DNA from: Candidatus Saccharibacteria bacterium UBA2834
GTDB lineage: Bacteria; Patescibacteriota; Saccharimonadia; Saccharimonadales; Saccharimonadaceae
Reading direction: 5' to 3'
DNA: 15,663 bases
NCBI GenBank assembly: GCA_002351365.1
Contig: DEGE01000027.1
Coordinates: forward strand, 1-15,663
Made by a program: the position numbers and the translations under genes
In this document: positions 7,076-13,480 of the stretch, piece by piece
Numbering within the stretch: position 1 is the stretch's first letter
Layout: each line of letters begins with the position of its first letter
The notes under the pieces: model-generated
The model's input: only the letters and a program-made list of their open reading frames with translations
Told to the model about the DNA's origin: nothing
Database searches by the model: none

Positions 7076-7846
7076 TTACTCAGTGTCGGATATTGCGTCA
7101 GCGATAGCGTCGTTGTCGAAATAACGCAGGCCCTTTGCCTCGTAGCTCTCCTGAATCTTATCCACCGCATACTTATCGAGTTTTTCTGCGAAGTTCATAG
7201 AGAGCTCGTCAAGCAGGCGAGCACAACGCATCAGTTGCGGATTGATGTCGCCGATGATCAGGCGCATCGGCTCGGCGAAAAGCCAGACAGCGTGGTCGAG
7301 AGTGCGCACTACGCGCTCGTTGGCCGTAACGCCCTTCAGTGGCCTATGAAGGTCGCCGGAAACACAGAACGTCATGTCCGTGCTTCTAGTGCCGTTCCAC
7401 TCGGTATCGCGGTTGGTCACCACGAGAAGCGCCACGCTGTTCAGGTCCTTTCTTTCCTGAGCGGTCAGTTCGCTAAAGACGCGCTTGCCGTAATGAGAGC
7501 TGCTTTCTATCCCACAACGGCGGATCGGCATCCAATAGCGGTCAATCACGTAGTTCGCGCTCATGAAATTGTCCTTTCCAGGTACGAAAGAACCCTCCAT
7601 GATCAACTTGCGAGACCAACTGACCTCTGTTTTCAAGCTTTTCGGAACCTGAACTCCTTCGTCCGTCACCTCGAAGTGACGGAACGGATAGATGAGCAGG
7701 TGAATCCCGTCATCCATCTCCTTCGGACGCATCATCGCCAAGTGATCACCGCACACCTCGTTCCAGATGTCGCGCACCTCGGCTTCGTCGTAGCCGTCCT
7801 TGCTAACAACGATTTCGGCCCTTGAGACCTTTTTAATAACTGCCAT
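7076..7846 (-). CDS. Hypothetical 256-aa protein inserted between rpsO and pnp
   Basis: 256 aa, no family recognised. It shows no signal peptide, no membrane segment and no low-complexity region, so it is probably a soluble cytoplasmic protein; it is rich in charged residues and has five Trp. Segments that look like buried strands include GIHLLIYPFRHFEV (about residues 47-60) and LNSVALLVVTNRD (about 135-147), and the C-terminal third (about 188-256) looks helical. ATG at 7846 is preceded by AAAGGGGTGGTG, an imperfect ribosome-binding site. It has a consensus promoter, a 5' hairpin at the predicted mRNA end and a strong terminator, so it is a complete single-gene unit. By my count it uses ATC over ATT (about 9 to 4) and GAG over GAA (about 13 to 7), the reverse of greA downstream, which suggests a different history. 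An ORF of 196 codons on the opposite strand is a shadow. Confidence 0.78.
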   Translation of the reverse strand: MAVIKKVSRAEIVVSKDGYDEAEVRDIWNEVCGDHLAMMRPKEMDDGIHLLIYPFRHFEVTDEGVQVPKSLKTEVSWSRKLIMEGSFVPGKDNFMSANYVIDRYWMPIRRCGIESSSHYGKRVFSELTAQERKDLNSVALLVVTNRDTEWNGTRSTDMTFCVSGDLHRPLKGVTANERVVRTLDHAVWLFAEPMRLIIGDINPQLMRCARLLDELSMNFAEKLDKYAVDKIQESYEAKGLRYFDNDAIADAISDTE

Positions 7847-7875
7847 AACACCACCCCTTTCAACATGGCAAAACT

Positions 7876-7894
7876 AGCTGATGGGATATCAGCT
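7876..7894 (-). promoter_or_regulatory. 5'-terminal hairpin in the leader of gene 7076-7846
   Basis: AGCTGAT, 5-base loop, ATCAGCT: a perfect 7-bp stem that would begin one or two bases after the predicted transcription start and ends about 30 bases before the start codon. It could protect the mRNA 5' end, or be an operator. No T run, so not a terminator. Confidence 0.6.
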
Positions 7895-7902
7895 TGGTTG
7901 AT

Positions 7903-7931
7903 ATTTTACCACAAACAGCGGAAAAAGTCAA
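7903..7931 (-). promoter_or_regulatory. Promoter of gene 7076-7846
   Basis: Read leftward: TTGACT (7931-7926), 17 bases, TAAAAT (7908-7903) with TGTGG before the -10. It has the same TTGACT and TGTGG elements as the promoter at 4485-4513. Confidence 0.85.
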
Positions 7932-7942
7932 TAAAACGTAAA

Positions 7943-7953
7943 TGTGGTATAAT
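7943..7953 (+). promoter_or_regulatory. pnp promoter (extended -10)
   Basis: TGTGG directly followed by TATAAT (7948-7953). The position expected for a -35 box (7925-7930, AAGTCA) is poor and coincides with the -35 of the divergent promoter, so this looks like an extended -10 promoter. Transcription would start near 7960, leaving about 99 bases of leader. Confidence 0.72.
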
Positions 7954-7959
7954 TAAATC

Positions 7960-8058
7960 CGAAAGTAACTATCGGGAAAAATGATAGATATTTTGTGGTG
8001 ATTTTTAAGAAAAGCTCGCCTCCGAATACTTATTATTTTTCTCGAGGAAAGGAATAAA
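7960..8058 (+). promoter_or_regulatory. pnp 5' leader with possible Shine-Dalgarno sequestration
   Basis: The longest leader in the window. CTATC and GATAG near 7969-7987 can form a small stem. Further down, CCTC within GCCTCCGA (about 8019-8026) can pair with GAGG (8044-8047), which is part of the ribosome-binding region GAGGAAAGGA (8044-8053). pnp leaders control translation in enterobacteria; whether this one does is inference. Confidence 0.4.
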
Positions 8059-10245
8059 TTGGATATTATCAACCCAAGTGGAAAGAAAACTTTCAAGGTT
8101 GAAACCGATTTTTGTGGTCGCAAGCTCGGTCTCGAAGTAAACCGCGTTGGTTTTCGCACCACATCATCTGTGCTTGTCACTTATGGCGACACTGTCGTGC
8201 TTGGCTCAGTTGTAGTCGGCACCAAACCAGTCGTACAGGATTTCTTCCCATTGTCGATTGACTACGAAGAAAAATACTACGCGGCTGGCAAAATTAGCAG
8301 TAGCAAATTTATTAAACGTGAAGGCAAACCTTCCGACAATGCTGTCTTGGTTGGTCGTTTAATTGACCGCCCAATTCGCCCGTTATTCCCGAAAGGTTAT
8401 CGTCAAGAAGTTCAGGTCGTCACGACTGTCCTATCAATGGATCCAAGCTTCCGCCCAGACGTCGTTGCGATGATCGCTGCTTCCAGCGCTTTAATGCTGG
8501 CTGGCGTGCCATTTGATGGTCCAATTGCTGGTCTTCGCATCGGTCGCGTTAATGGCGAATACAAAGCTTTCTTAAGCCCAGAAGAGCGCGAAGCCTCCGA
8601 CCTTGATCTCGTGGTTGCTGGTAAAGATTCCGGCATTACGATGGTTGAAGCTGGTGCGAACGAAGTTCCAGAAGATGTAATTATTGGTGGTCTCGAATGG
8701 GGTCTCAAGATGATCCAGCCTGCCATTAAACTCCAAAACGAACTACGCGAAAAAGTTGGCGTGGTCGAACAAGAATATACACTTGTTTTGCCAGATGAAG
8801 CAGTTCAGCAAAAAGTTGATGCTTGGATGGTCGGCAAACTTGGCGACAATCTTCGTACGCCAAATACCGTCGAGCGCAACAACTTGATTGATGAAATCAA
8901 GTGGCAAATGCATGATGAATTCTCGCAGGAAGTTACTGATGAGGAAGCGGGTATTACCGACAAGATGTCCGACGAACAAAAGATGACCGCTCGTACGAAA
9001 TATTACGATGAGCATTTCCGTTCCGACTATAGCGAAGCATTCGAGCTCGTTGTTAAAAAGGACGTTCGCAAGCATATTATCGAAGATGGCATTCGTCCAG
9101 ACGGACGCAAGCTCGACGAGGTTCGCCCGCTCAGCTCGCAGGTCGGCATTTTGCCACGCTGCCATGGTTCCAGTCTCTTTACGCGCGGCGTGACTCAGGC
9201 TATGAATATTGTGACTTTGGCTCCGCTAAGCTACGGTCAGCTCGTTGACACGATGGAAGTTACCGATGGCGTCCGCCGCTATATGCACCACTACAACGCG
9301 CCAAGCTATACAGTTGGCGAAGTTGGCCGCATTGGCAGCCCGGGTCGTCGCGAAATTGGGCACGGTTATCTTGCCGAACGCGCTTTGATGCCAGTTCTTC
9401 CAAGCGAAGAAGATTTTCCGTATGCTATTCGTAGCGTTACCGAGATCATGTCTCAAAATGGTTCAACCTCAATGGCTGCAACCTGTAGCTCTTGTCTCGC
9501 CCTTATGGATGCTGGCGTGCCTTTGAAACGCCCAGTTGCTGGTGTTGCCATGGGTCTTATGATGGATGGCGACAAGCCATACGTTTTGACGGACCTTATG
9601 GATGCCGAGGACTTCGCTGGTGATATGGACTTCAAGGTTACTGGTACTACCGAAGGTATTACCGCTTTACAGATGGATATGAAGGTTCATGGTCTTCCAG
9701 TTAGTGTTCTTTCTGAGGCTATCAAAAAAGCTCACGACGGCCGCATGTTTATCATGAAGCACATGCTTAGCGTTCTCCCTGGCCCACGCGATCATCTCAG
9801 TCCATATGCTCCACGCATTGAAAAACTCAAGATTAACCCAGATAAAATCGGTACCGTCATTGGTAAGGGCGGCGAAACCATCAACAAGATTACTGCCGAA
9901 ACTGGTGCGGAAATCAATATTTCCGAAGATGGTCTTATTACGATTTCTGCTGTTAATACTGAAGCAATCGACAAAGCGCTCGAATGGGTCAAGAGCCTCG
10001 TTGAGGAGCCGGAAGTTGGCAAAATCTACAAAGGTAAAGTCGTCTCCATTAAGGATTTCGGCGCATTTGTAAATATTTTGCCGGGCATTGATGGTATGCT
10101 TCACATTTCACAAATCTCCGACAAGCATCTCGACAAAGTCACGGATGTTCTTAATGTCGGCGATGAGGTGAAGGTTCGCCTTGACGCAATCGACGATAAG
10201 GGTCGTCTCAGCCTCTCGATGAAGCGGGTAGAGCAGGACAAATAG
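8059..10245 (+). CDS. pnp: Polyribonucleotide nucleotidyltransferase (PNPase)
   Basis: Phosphorolytic 3'-to-5' exoribonuclease of mRNA decay, also able to add tails; it works as a trimer in the cytoplasm. 728 aa. The chosen start is TTG at 8059: the translation LDIINPSGKKTF fits the family N-terminus and GAGGAAAGGA lies just upstream, with no ATG in that place. Domains in order: first RNase PH domain (about 1-215, with FPLSIDYEEKYYAAGK and RLIDRPIRPLFP), helical domain (about 230-310), second RNase PH domain (about 320-555, with FTRGVTQ, GSPGRREIGHG and the catalytic-core stretch VLTDLMDAEDFAGDMDFKV), KH domain (GKGG of VIGKGGETINKI, near residue 600) and S1 domain (from GKIYKGKVVSIKDFGAFV to LSLSMKR near the C-terminus). 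The substrate-binding core looks intact. It has its own extended -10 promoter and terminator. Confidence 0.97.
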   Translation: MDIINPSGKKTFKVETDFCGRKLGLEVNRVGFRTTSSVLVTYGDTVVLGSVVVGTKPVVQDFFPLSIDYEEKYYAAGKISSSKFIKREGKPSDNAVLVGRLIDRPIRPLFPKGYRQEVQVVTTVLSMDPSFRPDVVAMIAASSALMLAGVPFDGPIAGLRIGRVNGEYKAFLSPEEREASDLDLVVAGKDSGITMVEAGANEVPEDVIIGGLEWGLKMIQPAIKLQNELREKVGVVEQEYTLVLPDEAVQQKVDAWMVGKLGDNLRTPNTVERNNLIDEIKWQMHDEFSQEVTDEEAGITDKMSDEQKMTARTKYYDEHFRSDYSEAFELVVKKDVRKHIIEDGIRPDGRKLDEVRPLSSQVGILPRCHGSSLFTRGVTQAMNIVTLAPLSYGQLVDTMEVTDGVRRYMHHYNAPSYTVGEVGRIGSPGRREIGHGYLAERALMPVLPSEEDFPYAIRSVTEIMSQNGSTSMAATCSSCLALMDAGVPLKRPVAGVAMGLMMDGDKPYVLTDLMDAEDFAGDMDFKVTGTTEGITALQMDMKVHGLPVSVLSEAIKKAHDGRMFIMKHMLSVLPGPRDHLSPYAPRIEKLKINPDKIGTVIGKGGETINKITAETGAEINISEDGLITISAVNTEAIDKALEWVKSLVEEPEVGKIYKGKVVSIKDFGAFVNILPGIDGMLHISQISDKHLDKVTDVLNVGDEVKVRLDAIDDKGRLSLSMKRVEQDK

Positions 10246-10257
10246 TCTATCCCTGGT

Positions 10258-10297
10258 AAAAGCGCTCGTGTTTTGCTATGACTCACGGGCGCTTTTT
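10258..10297 (+). terminator. Terminator of pnp
   Basis: AAAAGCGCTCGTG (10258-10270) pairs with CACGGGCGCTTTTT (10284-10297) with one G-U pair, around a 13-base loop. The possible -35 box of the next gene lies in the loop and 3' arm. Confidence 0.88.
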
Positions 10298-10307
10298 GTT
10301 ATATAAT
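10278..10307 (+). promoter_or_regulatory. Probable promoter of the membrane protein gene
   Basis: TATAAT at 10302-10307, with ATGACT (10278-10283) 18 bases upstream as a weak -35. The -10 lies just after the T run of the pnp terminator and the -35 is within its hairpin, so terminator and promoter overlap. Confidence 0.6.
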
Positions 10308-10340
10308 TTAGTTATATTAAACAATCTAAGGAGTGTAAAA

Positions 10341-11081
10341 ATGGCAACAGAACAAACTGCAGCTCATGCTGCGCATCCGGCTCATAAGGCGGAATCGCAT
10401 GCAGTAGTAGACTCAGTTAAAATGCCGAAAATTAAAATCGATAACCATAAAATAGCTGGCATTAATGCCTTTGCGACGGCATTTGCAAGCTTCTTTGGTT
10501 TTGCGACGATTATTGCCGCAATCTCAACCTTCACGAAGGGGAAGTGGAGCTTCAATATTCCATTTTTGGGCAGTTTTCTTGGCTCGAACCTTGGCCAAAC
10601 CAGCTCAATGCTCGTAGTGGCATTATTGGCGTTGGCTTGCGCCATTATCGGTTTGATGACCGTGCGTAAAATTACCGACGTTGAGGCAATGAAGAAAGCT
10701 TGGAGCTGCGTGGCGAAAGTCTTTGGCGTATTTGTTATCATTTTCTGTGTTGATATGGTAGCGGTATTGATCTACTCGCTGTTATCGCTCGGTCGCAGCA
10801 AGTTTGCGGTCAGCCAAGGCGAACTCTGGGGCAGTAGCTTTGTTGCCAACTTAATTCTTGCGCTCGCGTCGGCAGCTATGTTCTTTGTTAGTGCAAAAAT
10901 CGCAAAGGGCGAAACTAAATATTTGAGCATCATGCGCTTTGTCGCAATCGGCATTGCTTCTGTCGCCACTCTCATGGCGGTGGTCTCGTTATTGGTAAGC
11001 TTCTATTCGAAGACGCCAACCACCGAAGTCGAAGACGCAATTGATTCGCTAAATGACATATATAAATACTGGTCAAAGTAA
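10341..11081 (+). CDS. Hypothetical membrane protein with five predicted helices
   Basis: 246 aa, not recognised. ATG at 10341 is chosen because AAGGAG (10328-10333) precedes it by 7 bases; the longer reading from 10278 would begin inside the pnp terminator. The N-terminal 35 residues are soluble and rich in Ala and His (for example AAHAAHPAHKAESHA), followed by a basic KMPKIKIDNHK segment. Hydrophobic segments lie at about residues 41-64, 88-108, 122-150, 165-187 and 197-222, giving five helices; the C-terminal tail is acidic and ends DIYKYWSK. The His-rich tail could bind metal, but that is a guess. It has its own promoter and terminator and sits between pnp and ftsK with no functional link evident. 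No transporter or enzyme motif was seen. Confidence 0.82.
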   Translation: MATEQTAAHAAHPAHKAESHAVVDSVKMPKIKIDNHKIAGINAFATAFASFFGFATIIAAISTFTKGKWSFNIPFLGSFLGSNLGQTSSMLVVALLALACAIIGLMTVRKITDVEAMKKAWSCVAKVFGVFVIIFCVDMVAVLIYSLLSLGRSKFAVSQGELWGSSFVANLILALASAAMFFVSAKIAKGETKYLSIMRFVAIGIASVATLMAVVSLLVSFYSKTPTTEVEDAIDSLNDIYKYWSK

Positions 11082-11093
11082 CAATTAAAAATC

Positions 11094-11126
11094 AGGGATA
11101 AGGCGCAAGCATTATCCCTATTTTTT
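11094..11126 (+). terminator. Terminator of the membrane protein gene
   Basis: AGGGATAA (11094-11101), 10-base loop that can add a short GC/GC stem, TTATCCCT (11112-11119), A, then six T's (11121-11126). The ftsK extended -10 starts two bases later. Confidence 0.9.
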
Positions 11127-11127
11127 A

Positions 11128-11136
11128 TGCTATTAT
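11128..11136 (+). promoter_or_regulatory. Probable ftsK promoter, predicted leaderless
   Basis: TGC followed by TATTAT (11131-11136): an extended -10 with no clear -35, since the upstream DNA is the terminator stem of the previous gene. Six bases separate it from ATG at 11143, so the mRNA would start at the ATG. No Shine-Dalgarno site. Confidence 0.6.
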
Positions 11137-11142
11137 ATAGGT

Positions 11143-13410
11143 ATGGCTAAAAAACGTGGCAGAAAGAAAAAAGCACAAGAAATCCAACGCCGGGAATTAC
11201 CGGGCGGTTTTTGGCATCAAATTGGTGCTGTTCTGATGATTGCTATTTCAGTCATTCTTGTTGCGGCCTGGTTTGGGCAGGGCGGCGTAGCTTTGAATGT
11301 TGCGCAAGATTTTTTGCTTAAAACTATCGGGTATACTACCTTCTTATTGCCATTTATTCTAATTTATCTCGCTGTGATGATTTTTCGCGCCGATGATAAT
11401 CGTCTCGATCCTAGTGTCTGGATTGCGTCATTCTTAATGATTCTTTGGTTTTCGGGCATATTTGGCATCAGCTCTCATGGTTTGACTGAAGCGCACGGCG
11501 GCTTTGTTGGCACATTCCTAAATAACTTCATGCTCAAGATGGTTGCCGGCGGGATTGCTTATTTCGTCTATGTAATTCTGATTTTAATTACGGCCCTATT
11601 TATGTATGCCGAGACCCCGGCCGCATTATTCCGTCGTATTGGCGCCATCTTCAAAACAAGCAAGAACGATGAAGACGTCGACAATGCTAAAGTTATGCGT
11701 CGTAGCGCCAAAAAAGACTTACTGTCCGATGACGAGGCGGAAGCTCGCCCTGGCAAAGTTAATGTTGTCAATCATGCCGAAGACGCTGAAAAAGAAGATA
11801 AAAAGCACGGTCTATTAACCAAGGTGACTAACAAGGCCGAAGAAGCTAAAGAAGATGAGAGTCAAGCGCTGACGGTTGTAAATACACAAGATTGGAAAAT
11901 GCCATCTATCGATTTGTTAGCGCGTCATACCAATAAGGCTGATCCGGGCGATCCACAAAAAGTTGCCGAGATTATTCGTGAGACCTTTGGCGAGTTTGGC
12001 ATTGATGTAACCGTAGGTGATGCAATTGTTGGCCCGAGCGTTACGCAATATCGCGTCACGCCACCAGCTGGCGTAAAAATCTCGCGCATTACTTCTATGA
12101 GTGAAGAACTGACTAGCGCGCTCGGTGTTGGCGGCAGTGGTGTGGTGCGTATTGCACCGGTGCCGAACGAGCGTCGCATTATTGGCGTAGAAGTGCCAAA
12201 CATTAAGGCTGCCACGGTTGGCTTACGCGAAATCATGACCACTAGCAATTGGCGTAATCTTGCTGCCAATAAACAGATGGCCTTTGCGCTTGGTCGCGAC
12301 AACGATGGCAATACCGTAGTGCTTGATTTGGCTGATATGCCACACTTGCTGGTTGCTGGTACGACTGGTTCTGGTAAGTCCGTCACGATCCACTCGATGC
12401 TTATTTCGCTAATGTATCACAACTCGCCGGCCGACTTACGCCTCATCTTGATCGACCCAAAGCATTTGGAGTTTGGTCTTTATGATGATATTCCACATCT
12501 CTTGACGCCAGTAGTTGAAGACGTAAAGAGTACACTGAGTGTATTGAAATGGGCAATCGACCAAATGGAGTATCGCCTGAAGGAGATGCGTGATTATGGT
12601 GTGCAGAATATTGCCGACTATAATTCGAAATTAGCCGCCGAGCAAAATGCATCGCCTTCGAACGATTCGAGCGAGAATAGCGAGGGCGAAACCAATAAAC
12701 CCCAAAAGTTCCCATACATTATTATCGCTTTCGATGAGTTGCAGGACTTTATTAAGGCCAAGCCGGGCGGTCGCGAAATCGAAACGATGCTTGCGCGCCT
12801 TGCCGCGAAGGCTCGTGCCGCCGGTATTATCCTTGTTATTGCCACCCAGTATCCAAAAGCGGATATTATTACGACGGCAATCAAGGCGAACATCCCGAGC
12901 CGCATCGTCATGAAGGTTGTCGAACAAACACAATCACGTGTCGCATTAGACCGACCTGGCGCCGAAAAGCTTATCGGTAATGGTGACCTTCTATATATGA
13001 CTCGCAAAATGCCGGCACCACGCCGCGCACAGAGCGCCTTTGTCAGTAATGGCGAGATAGAAAAAGTCGTTAAGTTCTTGCGCTCGCAGGGTGAGCCACA
13101 ATATGTTAAGGAGATTCTCACTCAGCAAGTACAAGTTTCTGGCGCAGGTGCATCAATGGGCGGTTTTGATGGCGGCGCAGGTAGCGGTTCTAATGACGAC
13201 CATCGTCAGGCGGCCGAGATAGCCGTCCAGTATCAAAAAATATCGACTACGTTGTTGCAGCGTAAAATGCATATTGGTTTTGGTCGTGCAGCCTCAATCA
13301 TTGATGATCTCGAAGATATGGGAATTGTTTCGCCGCCCCCTGGGGGTAATAAAGCGCGCGAAGTTCTGATTTCGTCCATGGACGAATATGATGAACGTAA
13401 TCCACAATAA
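11143..13410 (+). CDS. ftsK: DNA translocase FtsK/SpoIIIE
   Basis: Membrane-anchored hexameric ATPase that pumps chromosome DNA through the closing division septum. 755 aa. Order: basic N-terminus (KKRGRKKK), four membrane helices (about 28-45, 58-82, 91-110, 124-155), a short charged linker (about 160-245, much shorter than in E. coli), then the motor from about 250. The alpha domain contains VTVGDAIVGPSVTQYRVTPP; the RecA-like domain has Walker A GTTGSGKSV (from about 406) and a Walker B ending IIIAFDELQDF (Asp531, Glu532). Just before Walker B, a Ser/Asn/Glu-rich segment of about 25 residues (near 502-522) looks like an inserted flexible loop. The winged-helix gamma domain, which reads KOPS sites, is the C-terminal 65 residues (ISTTLLQRKMHIGFGRAA, then DLEDMGIV). 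ATG at 11143 has a -10 box 6 bases upstream and no ribosome-binding site. Confidence 0.96.
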   Translation: MAKKRGRKKKAQEIQRRELPGGFWHQIGAVLMIAISVILVAAWFGQGGVALNVAQDFLLKTIGYTTFLLPFILIYLAVMIFRADDNRLDPSVWIASFLMILWFSGIFGISSHGLTEAHGGFVGTFLNNFMLKMVAGGIAYFVYVILILITALFMYAETPAALFRRIGAIFKTSKNDEDVDNAKVMRRSAKKDLLSDDEAEARPGKVNVVNHAEDAEKEDKKHGLLTKVTNKAEEAKEDESQALTVVNTQDWKMPSIDLLARHTNKADPGDPQKVAEIIRETFGEFGIDVTVGDAIVGPSVTQYRVTPPAGVKISRITSMSEELTSALGVGGSGVVRIAPVPNERRIIGVEVPNIKAATVGLREIMTTSNWRNLAANKQMAFALGRDNDGNTVVLDLADMPHLLVAGTTGSGKSVTIHSMLISLMYHNSPADLRLILIDPKHLEFGLYDDIPHLLTPVVEDVKSTLSVLKWAIDQMEYRLKEMRDYGVQNIADYNSKLAAEQNASPSNDSSENSEGETNKPQKFPYIIIAFDELQDFIKAKPGGREIETMLARLAAKARAAGIILVIATQYPKADIITTAIKANIPSRIVMKVVEQTQSRVALDRPGAEKLIGNGDLLYMTRKMPAPRRAQSAFVSNGEIEKVVKFLRSQGEPQYVKEILTQQVQVSGAGASMGGFDGGAGSGSNDDHRQAAEIAVQYQKISTTLLQRKMHIGFGRAASIIDDLEDMGIVSPPPGGNKAREVLISSMDEYDERNPQ

Positions 13411-13436
13411 TCAATCATCAATTTTAAACGGAGTAT

Positions 13437-13466
13437 ACAAGAGGGTAACGAAGTTGCCTATCTTGT
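13437..13466. repeat. Long imperfect hairpin between ftsK and proS
   Basis: ACAAGA (13437-13442) with TCTTGT (13461-13466) outside, GGTAAC (13444-13449) with GTTGCC (13453-13458, one G-U pair) inside, around a GAA loop. There is no T run after it. It lies directly upstream of the proS -10 box, so it may be an operator on the proS promoter, or a 3'-end structure of ftsK mRNA. Confidence 0.65.
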
Positions 13467-13474
13467 GTTAGAAT
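13466..13474 (+). promoter_or_regulatory. Probable proS promoter, predicted leaderless
   Basis: TGT followed by TAGAAT (13469-13474), extended -10, no clear -35. Six bases separate it from ATG at 13481. The expected -35 region lies within the hairpin at 13437-13466. Confidence 0.6.
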
Positions 13475-13480
13475 ATAAAT

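Noticed and set aside
7235..7825. Rightward open frame of 196 codons opposite the 256-aa leftward gene
   Set aside because: The leftward frame is longer and has a promoter, a ribosome-binding site and a terminator in register; the rightward frame has none of these.
9667..10104. Leftward open frames within the pnp 3' part and similar ones in ftsK (11925-12386)
   Set aside because: Antisense shadows of conserved coding sequence with no start signals.
10278..10340. Longer N-terminus for the membrane protein starting at 10278
   Set aside because: It would start inside the pnp terminator and contain the promoter -10; AAGGAG before ATG at 10341 fixes the start.
13437..13466. The ftsK-proS hairpin as a T-box leader for proS
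   Set aside because: Too short, with no T-box consensus, specifier loop or terminator T run, and the proS -10 lies downstream of it.
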